Source: Limnanthes douglasii subsp. nivea
Lineage: Eukaryota; Streptophyta; Magnoliopsida; Brassicales; Limnanthaceae
Length of the DNA: 64,000 nt
Assembly (NCBI GenBank): GCA_036936605.1
Contig: JAUPFV010000001.1
Coordinates: 211,155,138 to 211,219,137, forward strand
Direction: 5' to 3'
Under the pieces are notes generated by a model. It worked only from the letters and a program-made list of their open reading frames with translations, was not told the origin of the DNA and ran no database searches. This document shows positions 24,155 through 34,300 of the stretch, piece after piece. Position numbers and translations under genes: made by a program. Position 1 is the first letter of the stretch, and each line of letters starts with the position of its first letter.

Positions 24155-24376
24155 TGTTAATTTGATGTGAAACATCCAACATTTTTGTAATTGCAAAAAT
24201 AATATATATATATATATATATATATATTGATCTAAAAAATTAAATAATTAAAATAAAATTATATTGTAAAATAACTAAACAAAATCTTATCATAACTCCA
24301 TCAATTAAATAGCCGTATCTTTCTCTCCGAATGCTAACCCCATAAAAATTAGGTAAATCATTTGTAAATGCGAGAT
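24155..24376. other. Target sequence between LINE-2 and LINE-3
   Basis: Holds the right LINE-2 target duplication (24155-24168), a (TA)n run (24202-24227) and the left LINE-3 duplication (24363-24376). It is the pre-insertion sequence; no gene seen. Confidence 0.75.
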
Positions 24377-26327
24377 ATGAATCGGGGATGCAGATAGTTC
24401 TCCTGCCTCTATTGATTGCATTAGTGACCTGTTGAATAAATACCAAAGTGAATCAGGCCAGTTGATTAATAAGCAAAAGACAAAGCTCATTACCTCATCT
24501 ACTTGTTCCCTTGCTAATTCTGCCAGGCTCAAGTCCTCCACTGGATTCAATACTGAGAGTGCTCCTTTTACTTACTTGGGTGTCACGATATCTGCAAACA
24601 ATAAAGGAAAGAATTATCTTCCCCTTCTCACTAAAATTTATAACAGAATTTATGATTGGGATATGAAGAGTCTTTCATTTGGGGGCAGACTCTCCCTTAT
24701 TAAGAATGTTTTATATCCTATTGTTTACTTTTGGATGCAGAATAGTCAGATTCCTAATGGCATTCTTAATAAGATAGAGCACTGTTTTAATAAGTTTCTA
24801 TGGAGGTCTAATTTTACTGAAAATGCTATTCATTGGTCTTCTTGGAAAAGTTTGTGCAAGCCTTTTGATGAGGGTGGGTTAAATGTCAAGCTCTTGTCTG
24901 ACATTCAACTCACCTTCTCCTTTAAACTCTGGTTTCTTTTTAGGAAAAGAAGTTCTCTTTGGGCTGACCTTATGCATGCTACCTATTGTAACTTTTCTCA
25001 TCCCTTAAATGCTGAGTGCAAAGTTACTGACTCTACTACCTGGAAGAGACTTAGTTCTGTTAAGAGTCAGGCTGATCAGAGTGTGTATTGGAGCCTAGGG
25101 AAGGGGGATATTGACTTTTAGAGAGACTCTTGGCATGATATGCCTCCTATTGCTAATGACTTTGGTGTTAATAGATGCTTTCTTCCTGTTAAGGTTCACA
25201 CTTACTGGAAAGATGGTCAGTGGGATACTTCTACTCTTACATCTTTCCTTTCTCAGGATAGATTAGCTCATATTTCTAAAGTCAATATCAATAAGGATCA
25301 GGAAGATACTATTAAATGGAAGCTCTCTAATGATTGTTGTTTTAATACTAAGATTTCATGGGATTATATCAGATCTGTGCATCCTAAGCAAACTATTTTA
25401 AAGAAAATTTGGCATTCTTTTATCCCTACTAAGTTTTCTTTTCTAAGCTGGAAGCTTTTTAAAAACTTTGCTCCCATTGATAGCATTCTCTCTAATAGGC
25501 ACTTTGTGTTGGTCTCTAAATGTCAATTCTGTTGCAACTGTGAAGATAAGAATCATCTCTTCATCAGTTGCAGCTTCGCTTGGTCCGTTTGGAATTACTT
25601 TGGTAAGTTTTTTAGAGTCCATGTGAGGAGATTTATGTCTCTTAGTCACATTATGAGCTGTTGGTTTTGGTCATCTAACTGTAAATTTCATATCTCTCAT
25701 CTTATTCCTCAAATCATTATCTGGGTAATCTGGAAGAATAGAAATAAGGCTAAATTTCATAACACCTACGACTGCTTCGATACTGCTGTTAAACGTGTTA
25801 AAAATGTTATTCTGGCTATAGACTCTAATAATAAGTTAAAGGCTAAACACTGGAATGGTATCACTGATGCTGGTGCTGCTATTGGTTGTTTATCTATAGG
25901 AAAGGCTAAAGTGTTGTACCTGAACTGGTGTCCTCCGATTACTGGGAGGCTCAAAGTTAACATCGATGGCGCGTGCAGTTTTTCTGGTGAAGCTTTTGGA
26001 GGACTGGTTGTGAGGAATCATCTGGGACATATTATCACTGGTGCTGGATTTCTTTACGGAAAATTGACTCCTCTCCAAGCTGAGAGCAAGATCTTGCTCG
26101 ATGCTCTTCTCCTGTGCAGAGCCCATGGTTGGCAAGATGTGGACATCGAATCTGATTGTCTCACTCTTGTCAACAACATGGCTTCTAGTGTCGATTGCAA
26201 CCCGTTGGCTTCTGTTTGTAGGGGCCTCTTTTGCTCTTCGATGAAGCTTTGCCACATTTCCCGCATCCAAAATGCAGCAGCAGATTGGATCGCGAAATGG
26301 GCTCTTTTTTATGAAAGCTTCCCGTAA
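24377..26327 (+). pseudogene. LINE-3 ORF2 C-terminal part (RT thumb, zf-RVT, RNase H)
   Basis: One frame runs through 24432-26327 with a single stop, TAG at 25119-25121, where LINE-2 has Trp (DFWKDSWH). The RT thumb shows FTYLGVTI, FGGRLSLIKNV and IHWSSWKSLC. The zf-RVT motif is near 25520-25570 (CQFCCNCEDKNHLF). RNase H covers 25930-26320: NIDGACSFSGEAFGGL, LQAESK, DIESDC and NAAADWIAKW supply the acidic active-site set. No endonuclease or RT catalytic box remains because of 5' truncation, so the copy cannot move by itself. Confidence 0.9.
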
Positions 26328-26638
26328 ATTCAACAATGCTGATGCTCCTACCCAGTTGCTCGCGATTATAACGTTGGAAAGCTTAGGGGTGGGCTATATT
26401 GACCCTGGTTAGGGGTCTTCTGAAGTGTGTGTCTTCCCTGGGCGAGCGATGTCCAGAAAGTGTGAAGCTGTTTGTTTCTCGATCTGCTCTTGGTGTCTAA
26501 TCGAAGGTATTTGCTGGGTGTGAGTTGGTCTTGAAGACTGCTTCTGCAGTTTGGTGTCGGATCGGTTCTTCTTCAAACCGGAAGAGTCTGGTGGTTTCGA
26601 TTTGGGCTAGCTTTGTAGTGGTAGTATCTTCCGATCCC

Positions 26639-26817
26639 TTGGTGCACTCACCCTGTACCAACCCTAACAAATTTGCTAGGATAGGGTCCTGAAAGTGGCG
26701 TCGACCTTGATTCAGACGATCTAACGGTAGATTCTCTTGAATCTTTGGTGCACTCACTCAGTTCTAAACCTATCGTATCAAATCAGTAGTGGTTGGGTCC
26801 AGTAAGCGGCGTCGACC
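26639..26817 (+). repeat. Direct repeat in the LINE-3 3' UTR, ~106-bp period
   Basis: Two related units start with TTGGTGCACTCAC at 26639 and 26745 and end with GGCGTCGACC near 26706 and 26817, with related GGGTCC(x)GxAAG(T/C)GGCG sequence before the end. The spacer between unit bodies is unrelated. Confidence 0.8.
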
Positions 26818-27103
26818 GAATATCAGAAGCTTTCGTGGCTGTTTTGCGGTGGGTTTTGTGCTGGAAAAGCTTATTAATGGTGATCGGAGTTGTGAGGGTG
26901 AAGAGGAGGCTCCTTGTTCTTTGTGTGTTTTGATTGTTGGGTTTTAGGGTTTGATTGACTTTCTCTCAATTTTGACCGTAACCCTTCTGTTTCTTTTTGG
27001 TCTGATTACTTTAATGCCTCCTGCTTGTATAATTGTTACATTTTGGCCCTTTATTAATATAATGTGATTTTTGAAAAAAAAAACAAAAATGTAAATGCGA
27101 GAT

Positions 27104-27574
27104 TTCTTTGAAATAAATAAATATTGCGTATCAGATTCACAATCGCAATAGTTACCAAACCCAATATAAATTATTTATTATCCTTATAAATAATAAATAA
27201 TAAATAAATAATAAATAAAAATATTCACACATATCTAGTTTTTTAAAACTACTATGAGATAGTGTTAAAATGAGTAAGAATTAAAAAATAATGATTTTAA
27301 AAGTAATATAATAAATATTTATAGTTTTGTTTAAGTTTAGGACTAAGAAAAAATCTCGCACTACTTCCAGAAGGAGAAGCGGACTACTAAACATAATCAC
27401 ACTGGATCCATAATAAAATTTAAATCCGAAATAATCAGGATATAATATTATTTAAATTACATGAATATAGAGCAAAAACTAAAATTAAAATCAAAATCAA
27501 AATTAAAACAATCCAAGTAACAAAATTACTTGTTTCCTATACCGATGACACCAGTAAAATCGAACGGTTACGGA
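27104..27574. other. AT-rich spacer downstream of the host gene
   Basis: Includes AATAAATAATAAATAAATAA-like repeats (27185-27220) and AAAATC(A/T)AAA repeats (27480-27515). The 3' end of the minus-strand gene at 27575-28102 should lie here. No other gene seen. Confidence 0.5.
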
Positions 27575-28102
27575 TCATCCTCCAATTTGTTTCGAATTCT
27601 TATCAGCAGTTTCACGGCCAAGGTATCTAGGAAGAGGACTAACACGTGGCGATCGAGTAGGAACCTCTTCTAGCTGCCGTCCATTATGATCGTAATAAAT
27701 CACACCGGAGAAATCCAACGGCTGACACTTATCCCCCATCATAATATCCCTCTGCCAAACACCGCCGTCTCCAAATCCCGTCTTGTCCTTATCTCTGCCG
27801 CTGTTGCTTTTCCGGCGAACAAGCATCATCGCTTTGTGGCTCACGTTAGAGATCAGTTCCTTCGATCGGACTCGAATCGGCGATTTCGGCACATACATCG
27901 GGCCCCAGTCATCGAACGGAGGTGGTCGACTGCGATCGACGTCAGCGTTGCGTTTCCCGGCGAGATGTTTGCGTTTGAGTGTTTTGGAGACTCGCCTGGC
28001 TTGTTTAGCGCAAAGAGACATGAGTGAGATAAAGTAGTTGATCGACAACTGCCGTTTTTTGGTGATGGAGGTATTTTTTTCCGGTGAACTACAGTGGTCC
28101 AT
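27575..28102 (-). CDS. Plant protein resembling the syringolide-induced protein 14-1-1 family
   Basis: A 175-codon intronless frame, ATG at 28102-28100 in a strong context (CGCCATGG), TGA at 27577-27575. It is the only convincing host gene here. The N-terminal third is basic (AKQARRVSKTLKRKHLAGKR, residues 32-51), a possible nuclear-localisation stretch. The middle holds MYVPKSPIRVRSKELISNVS (69-88). The conserved-looking core is WQRDIMMG (116-123) followed by KCQPLDFSGVIYYD (125-138), then SPRVSPLPRYL (151-161). From memory this layout matches proteins annotated as syringolide-induced 14-1-1-like in dicots; molecular function is unknown. No signal peptide or membrane segment is seen. Higher GC than its neighbours and an uninterrupted frame suggest it is functional. 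A TATA and a CCAAT box lie at sensible distances. Confidence 0.82.
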   Translation of the reverse strand: MDHCSSPEKNTSITKKRQLSINYFISLMSLCAKQARRVSKTLKRKHLAGKRNADVDRSRPPPFDDWGPMYVPKSPIRVRSKELISNVSHKAMMLVRRKSNSGRDKDKTGFGDGGVWQRDIMMGDKCQPLDFSGVIYYDHNGRQLEEVPTRSPRVSPLPRYLGRETADKNSKQIGG

Positions 28103-28155
28103 GGCGGAGACTGGGTTTGTATATGTGTGTGATCTTTTATCTATGAGTAGACTGG

Positions 28156-28166
28156 TTATATATAGA
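28156..28166 (-). promoter_or_regulatory. TATA box of the 175-aa gene
   Basis: On the minus strand this reads CTATATATAAC, ending about 54 bases before the ATG. That predicts a start about 20-30 bases before the ATG and a very short leader. Confidence 0.65.
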
Positions 28167-28187
28167 GACTTAAGAATATAGTCTTTG

Positions 28188-28200
28188 TCATTGGGTCACC
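28188..28200 (-). promoter_or_regulatory. CCAAT-type element upstream of the 175-aa gene
   Basis: The minus strand reads GTGACCCAATGA, about 25-30 bases upstream of the TATA box. The motif is short, so its role is inferred from position. Confidence 0.4.
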
Positions 28201-30023
28201 GGTTTGAACCGGTTATTTCTAGGTTGGTTGACCTTTTTTGTACTCTTTCTCTTTTATGCGTCTAATTCCAATACGCCATTTACTCTTCTTATTCTTTTCT
28301 TTATTGAGCATGCTCTAATAATATATATAGGATTAATTACACTATCACCCTTAAAGTTTTCGAATTATCTTACATTAGACATTATTTTTATATACATTTA
28401 CGTAATGCGTCACTAGTTTTATCTCAGCTAATTTAATTATCAATCTTTTCATAAAAAGCAAATCATGTAAGGTTAAAAATACAAAATCAAAGTCTAAAAA
28501 TTAATATAAAATCATTTTGACTAGATAAGATATATTAAAAAGAAAAATAAATATCCAAAAAATAAATTTGTTGGTTTTTATTTATCACATTTATTATATT
28601 AGAAAAGAAATAGGTATGTTTAATTTTAAAATCTGAAAAATAAATTATGAAATATTCCTTTTCTACAGATAGTAATAACGTTCGGATAAACGTTTGATAG
28701 TTAATGTTTGGAAAATAAATTATCCTATCGATAGAAGTGGGCAGGAGACTTAAATCTATAAGCAAAATTAATACTTCCTTAAGAAAAGAAAAGAAAAAAA
28801 CTGGATTCTTAAATGATTTAATTACTCCAGAATAGTTTTTTAACTAAAAATGAAGTATAAAACGCTTGCCCACTGGCAATTTCCGTATCACAATATTTAT
28901 ACTCAAATATTTCATATATTATTTTCTTACAAAAGCATTCAATAGGTATTATACAGTCAAATTTTGATCCAGGTAAGTCTTTATATATTATTGACTAACA
29001 TGTTGAAATGATTATATGTCATTTAGACTGTATTAGAATTCTCTATACTTAAATTCATTTAGTAATACACCATTAGTTACCTCTTTTTCGGATTATTCCA
29101 ACTTCAGTGTAATAATATTCATAAAATGCATTTATAGTTGTTCTTTTATTGCTAATTAAAACTCTAACCGCAAATTATATTTTAGGAAAGAAAAAAAAAA
29201 AAAAAATAAGTTATTCATTCGATTTTTATTTCTCGTGATATATTTTTGGATTAATATTTTTTGAGTGAAAAATGATTGAGAAAAATAATAATAATTACAA
29301 GTTAGGTAAATCATCTTAAACAAGAGTTTTAAAATTTGTGAGATCCGCCGTCAAAACCAATGTAAAAAATGGCGTCGAAAATGTAACAAAATTAAAAGAA
29401 TGTAATAAGAAAAAATGGAGAAGAAGACAATTAAAAAAGTGGATTTTGTTGGCTAAAAAACAAGAAAGTTAGGTAGTGGACAAGATATTACATACCAAGA
29501 TTGCTACGAAACAGATAATACTTAAAAAAAAATGTGAAGATCAGATCAATAGTTAAGTACCTTCGACGCTGAAGATTCTTATTATATTTATAGTCAAGAA
29601 CTTGGCCAAGAGCACTAAGACTTAAATTCATATAGTTATCATATGTGGCTTTAAACCTACAAGCTCATGTCCCGACCCAAAAATTTATTTTCGTGCAGCT
29701 TTTGCTTAATGTTTTTTAAGATTTTATGCGACCAAACTACTATCAAGTTCTTATTTTATAGGTGAGAACTTAATAGGCTAACATTTATAATTTATAACCT
29801 TATCTTTGCAAGAGAATCGAAGAATGACTATAACATTGAGTTATATTTCATTAGCCGAGATGTTTACCATTAATGCTTGATCATATTTGTTAAAGCTTGC
29901 GTGACTTGCAATCTTGAAGAAGAAAGTTCATGTCAAATTAGTTATATGACGAGCCAAATTACAGAACCGATTATTATTAGACTCGTAAAAGTTTTGAGGT
30001 CTGTTGATCTTATATTTATCATA
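28201..30023. other. AT-rich intergenic stretch, no gene seen
   Basis: The first few hundred bases are upstream of the host gene and include CCGGTTTGAACCGG (28199-28212), a near-palindrome. The rest has AT-rich sequence and an A-run at 29190-29206. Open frames here are short and without recognisable domains. Confidence 0.5.
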
Positions 30024-31430
30024 GTTGAGCCAAAGTGTTGGTGCGGTACAAGAATGATCTCAAGTGTTTTTTAGTTAATTATTCAAGGTTTTAGACGGAC
30101 TTACCTATCTTATGAACCATGTATTTTAGCTATCCGAACTACTTTAAAATTTATAACTTTTTAGCCTTTTCTGAAATTTTTTGACTATGCGTACCAAATA
30201 TACGTTTTATTGCTTCAAATAAACGAATATTTTTTAGCTTTAACAATCTTAATGTATGAATAACTGTTAATACCCTCAATATGGGGGATGAGTAATACAA
30301 TGTCGACAACTTCATCTGAAGACTTATTGAGCCACAATAGTCTTTAACACATTAAGGACTCGGAAGGTCATCATCAGGATGATGGGAGTATGTTGAATCT
30401 TTGTTGTGTAAGACTAAATTTAGAATCATATGAATATTATAATATTTGTAGGGGTATGAGGACTCTTGTAATGTTTATGTCTACATCATCAATTGAGCCA
30501 AAGTGTTGGTACTGTACAGAAATGATCTCAAGTGTTTTTTAGTTAATTATTCAAGGTTTTAGACGGACTTACCTATCTTATGAACCATGTATTTTAGCTA
30601 TCCGAACTACTTTAAAATTTATAACTTTTTAGCCTTTTCTGAAATGTTTTGACTATGCGTACCAAATCTACGTTTTGTTGCTTCAATAAACGAATATTTT
30701 TTAGCTTTAACAATCTTAATGTATGAATAACTGTTAATACCCTCAATATGGGGGATGAGTAATAAAATGTCGACAACTTCATCTGAAGACTTATTGAGCC
30801 ACAATAGTCTTTAACATATTAAGGACTCGGAAGATCATCATCAGGATGATGGGAGTATGTTGACTCCTTGTTTTGTAAGACTACATTTAGAATCATATGA
30901 ACATTATAATATTTGTAGGGGTATGAGGACTCTTGTAATGTTTACGTCTACATCATCAGTTGAGCCAAAGTGTTGGTACTGTACAAAAATGATCTAAAGT
31001 GTTTTTTAGTTAATTATTCAAGGTTTTAGACAGACTTACCTATCTTATGAACCATGTATTTTAGCTATCCGAACTACTTTAAAATTTATAACTTTTTAGC
31101 CTTTTCTGAATTTTTTTGGCTATGCGTACCAAATCTACGTTTTGTTGCTTCAAATAAATGAATATTTTATAGCTTTAACAATCTTAATGTATGAATAACT
31201 GTAAATACCCTCAATATAAGGGATGATTAATACAATGTCGACAACTTCATCTGAAGACTTATTGAGCCACAATAGTCTTTAACACATTAAGGACTCGGAA
31301 GATCATCATCAGGATGATGGGAGTGTTGATTCCTTGTTGTGTAAGACTTCATTTAGAATCATATGAACATTATAATATTTATAGGGGTATGAGGACTCTT
31401 GTAATGTTTATGTCTACATTAACATCATTT
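30024..31430. repeat. Tandem repeat, ~467-bp unit, three copies
   Basis: Units start with TTGAGCCAAAGTGTTGGT at 30025, 30493 and 30960 (spacing 468 and 467). All copies share GTTTTAGACxGACTTACC, CCCTCAATAT and AGGACTCGGAAG. They differ by scattered single-base changes and small indels, so they are highly similar. Each unit contains a short inverted phrase CATCATCAGGATGATG. No coding potential is seen. The last copy fades near 31430. Confidence 0.93.
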
Positions 31431-31790
31431 GAACACTAAATAAAAAGTTTATTTTGTTATGGTGGAAACCAAAACGAGATCGTAAGAAGTTTGATTTTTA
31501 TTTTTATTTGTATAAATAAAAAACGAATATAGAAGATAAAAAATAAAAAAAAACTTAGTAGAGATTGAATCTGAACGAGTTGAGACTCGACCAAACCGAG
31601 TTGAGATCAGACCAAAAATGGATAAATTAGAGTTTAAACATGGTGGCATTGGGCCTAAACATGTTGGGGATACATCATAACATGTTGGGGAAATGGCCTA
31701 ACATGCTAAAACTGGACCATAATATGATGGGTCGGGCCAAAAGATGTTGAGGTCGACCGAAACTTGTTGTGAGGCCAGAGTTGTTGTCAT
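31431..31790. other. Unassigned stretch with short repeated phrases
   Basis: Phrases such as AACATGTTGGGG (31659, 31680) and GAGTTGAGA (31577, 31599) recur irregularly. No gene or element recognised. Confidence 0.4.
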
Positions 31791-31905
31791 ATAGGCGGAG
31801 TTACGTGGGTTATGGTGGAGGCCTAGGAACCAACTCTTTTATGTATATAATATATTTAGTATTAAATAATAATAAATAGATTTTAGCCTAGTGGAAATAA
31901 TTAAA
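31791..31905 (+). repeat. Dispersed repeat fragment related to 49263-49440
   Basis: Shares with the later copy a GGCGGAG start, a GTGG-rich block, a (C)CCAGGAACC/CCTAGGAACC block, an AT-rich centre and a CCTAGTGGAAA block (31887-31897). It lacks the GGTTCAAGTCC motif of the later copy. Confidence 0.5.
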
Positions 31906-31936
31906 GTCTACACCCACTCGTTAGTTTAAGAAGGTT

Positions 31937-32050
31937 GCACAACTATTAGAGAAAATAATAATTATTTCTATTTTGTATAAAACAAAAAATAAAGCACAAC
32001 TATTAGAGAAAATAATTATTATTTCTATTTGGTATAAAACAAAAAATAAA
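31937..32050. repeat. Tandem duplication, 57-bp unit
   Basis: The block starting GCACAACTATTAGAGAAAAT occurs at 31937 and 31994, ending with TATAAAACAAAAAATAAA in both copies. Near identical. Confidence 0.9.
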
Positions 32051-32202
32051 TTAGATTGTTCCAAAATAATAAAAGTTATATGTGTATTATAAAAAAATAA
32101 TTAATTTTAATTGGTCACAAATTGCATGTAATAGTGAACGACACTTAATCTGGAATTGATTTGTTTTCTTCTTAAACGTAAATTATTAAGTAATGAACGA
32201 AG

Positions 32203-32204
<2 letters not shown>

Positions 32205-32241
<37 letters not shown>

Positions 32242-32274
32242 TTTAAAAGACAATAATATAGATTTATATATTCA

Positions 32275-32341
<67 letters not shown>

Positions 32342-32366
32342 TTGGAATATAATATATATATATATT
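32205..32366. repeat. (AT)n microsatellites at the 3' end of LINE-4
   Basis: Three AT runs: about 32205-32239, 32279-32337 and 32351-32366. They sit immediately beyond the 3' end of the minus-strand LINE-4 and look like its tail. Confidence 0.92.
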
Positions 32367-32799
32367 ATTATCTTCCAAAGAATGAATTTATTAATAAAAA
32401 TGTTGTTTTACATCTTAATGTTACACAACATCTTTCTTATAACAAGATTATATAATACTTGTTATTGTTTCTATTTCTGATATTGCTGAAATTTGTTTGT
32501 GGTTGGATTTCAGTGTATTGTTAGTCTCAATGATGCACTTCTAGATCCTAGTTCTCCTCAGCTTCTATCTTCGTTTGGATGCTTCCTTCTTTCTCTTTTT
32601 CTTCTGTATCATTGTTCAATATGTCATTGTACCTACAGAGGAAATATTAGTCAGGTTAAGAACTTGCCATGAAAAGTTAGTCGAAAAATCTAAAATATCC
32701 TAAGTCTAGTGATTCAAGTAAGATAATCGCAGATAGTTCTTTCACCGTATGATGTGTATGAATTTTAAATTCCTTTTGAATGTTGAAAACATGTTTAGC

Positions 32800-34300
32800 T
32801 ATCCAATCAACTGCCCTATTTTATTCTCTAAAGATATGCTTTATAGTCATTTGAGGATTTATAAGATTTCTAAAGCAGTTGAGTATCTGTTCAAGGTGCC
32901 ACGAGTATTTTCCTATTGCTAACATGTTAAATAGTATTAAGGAATCTATCTTTATATCTACCATACTTAAGTTTTTATCCTTGCAGGTTAAAATACCATT
33001 TAATTGAGCAAGAATCTCAGCCAAAATTGGTGTGCATTTGCCTAATGTGTTACCTTTAGCAATGATCAGATTACCTAAGCTGTTTCTTATGATAAGTCCA
33101 AAGCTAGCTTCACCATTTCTTAATGAACAACCATCACAATTCAATTTATATCTATTTGTAGGCTTTGAACAGTAACTCGTCCCTGGACTATCTCGTTTGG
33201 TGGCAGATAGTCCCTGGACTTTCAAAAGTCCGTTCGTAGTCCTTCGACTATCTAGTTTGGATAAAGTTAATCCCCTTGCATGTGTTGACTATAAATTTTT
33301 GTGACAGATCGTCCTTCAACTATTCATTTTCAATAGATTTAGTCCTTTGACTTTCTATTTTTGATAAAGTTAGTCCTCTTAATAAACATGCGCATGGGAC
33401 TAACTTTATCCAAACTGGATAGTCCAGGGACTACCAACGGACTTTTGAAAGTCCAGGGACTATATGTCACCAAACTGGATAGTCCATGGACTACGAACGG
33501 ACTTTTGAAAGTCCAAGGACTATCTGTCACCAAAGTCGATAGTCCAGGGACGAAGTACTGTTCAAAGCCTCTATTTGTATATGGACAGTTCCATTTAATA
33601 TATAAGAATGGTTTGGATTTCTTTTAATGATTGAAATAACTAATTTCATTTGCTATTGACTGATCACCTTTCCAATATTTCCTATTAATCAATGATGCAG
33701 TGTCTAATGTTATTAACATAAGGGATATATGATTAATAATTGATTTATAAGAATAGATCACTTCTTGATGCTTATGTTTATTCCTAGCAGCTCTGATGCG
33801 TATGGTCTTAGTAGTAGATACAAAAAGATTAACAACATGGTTTATAGTCACATGTTTTCTAATCTTAATGCCAAATTTTTCAGAGAAATTGGACCAAACT
33901 AACCAAGAAGACTCACAAGAAACAAAAGCATGGTTAAGGGATTCTATATTCTGGCAGTTTATACATTTTGAAGCCATTTTAAAACCTTTCTTCTGCATTA
34001 TTGTGTCAACATTGATTAAGTTGTTTAAAACTCTTCCAAGAGTGAAAGAGCACTTCTTTGGAGATATATTGTTCCATATTTTACCTTTTTTAGTGAGGTT
34101 TCGTCTTTTTTTCTCATTAAATTAGCAGTTTCTTTTAAGTTAAATGATCCATCAGTGGAGCTTTTCCAAATGATGGAATCATCAATGTTAAAATTAATAT
34201 GTGTCTTTGTAATTCTATTAATATATACAGCTGGAAAGTAAATTTGCAATTTATGGATATCCCAATTATCACTTTTCCAAAATTCTATAACTTTTGTAAG
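32800..34300 (-). pseudogene. LINE-4 ORF2 C-terminal part
   Basis: In minus-strand order: FWKSDNWDIHKLQIYFPAVY (about 34240-34300), a linker with frame breaks, zf-RVT (KGFKMASKCINCQNIESLNH near 33930-33990), then the RNase H start. After the MITE the RNase H continues as YKLNCDGCSLRNGEASFGL with the LAEIL and DIKIDSL acidic motifs (32930-33150). LINE-6 has the same order. The RT domain itself is missing. Confidence 0.82.
33161..33569. mobile_element. Mutator-type hairpin MITE, copy 2
   Basis: Same family as 9579-10004: ends GGCTTTGAACAG and CTGTTCAAAGCC, flanked by a perfect 10-bp duplication TCTATTTGTA (33151-33160 and 33570-33579). The right arm holds two tandem units of about 60 bp (ACTGGATAGTCCA(G/T)GGACTAC onwards), so it is longer than a simple hairpin arm. 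The centre differs from copy 1. It lies inside LINE-4 RNase H, so it arrived later. Confidence 0.92.

Larger units (their letters stand above)
24377..27089 (+). mobile_element. LINE-3: young, 5'-truncated LINE
   Basis: A 2.71-kb element flanked by a perfect 14-bp duplication TGTAAATGCGAGAT (24363-24376 and 27090-27103). It is truncated just downstream of the RT catalytic box and ends in an A-rich tail at 27073-27089. Only one nonsense codon interrupts about 650 codons. Its base composition is less AT-rich than its surroundings. Together these indicate a recent insertion of the same L1/RNase H type as LINE-2. The 3' UTR is about 760 bp and carries a direct repeat. Confidence 0.93.
32367..34300 (-). 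mobile_element. LINE-4: 5'-truncated LINE, split by a MITE
   Basis: Minus-strand sequence related to LINE-6: RT-RNase H linker and zf-RVT (33624-34300) and RNase H (32821-33150), then a 3' UTR ending with CATTCTTTGG at the AT runs. A Mutator-type MITE (33161-33569) splits the RNase H and carries a duplicated TCTATTTGTA at its edges. Similarity begins near 34300, so the 5' part is absent. No target duplication was found, partly because the tail is an AT repeat. Confidence 0.85.

Noticed and set aside
27686..28037. Plus-strand frames of 84-113 codons
   Set aside because: They are shadows of the minus-strand 175-aa gene, which has the start context, promoter and family-like motifs.
32156..32455. 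99-codon frame rich in Tyr-Ile repeats
   Set aside because: It is a translation of the (AT)n runs at the LINE-4 tail.
33339..33627. Frames with repeated SPWTFKSP / LDSPGTTNGLLKVQG peptides
   Set aside because: They are translations of the subterminal repeats of the Mutator-type MITE.
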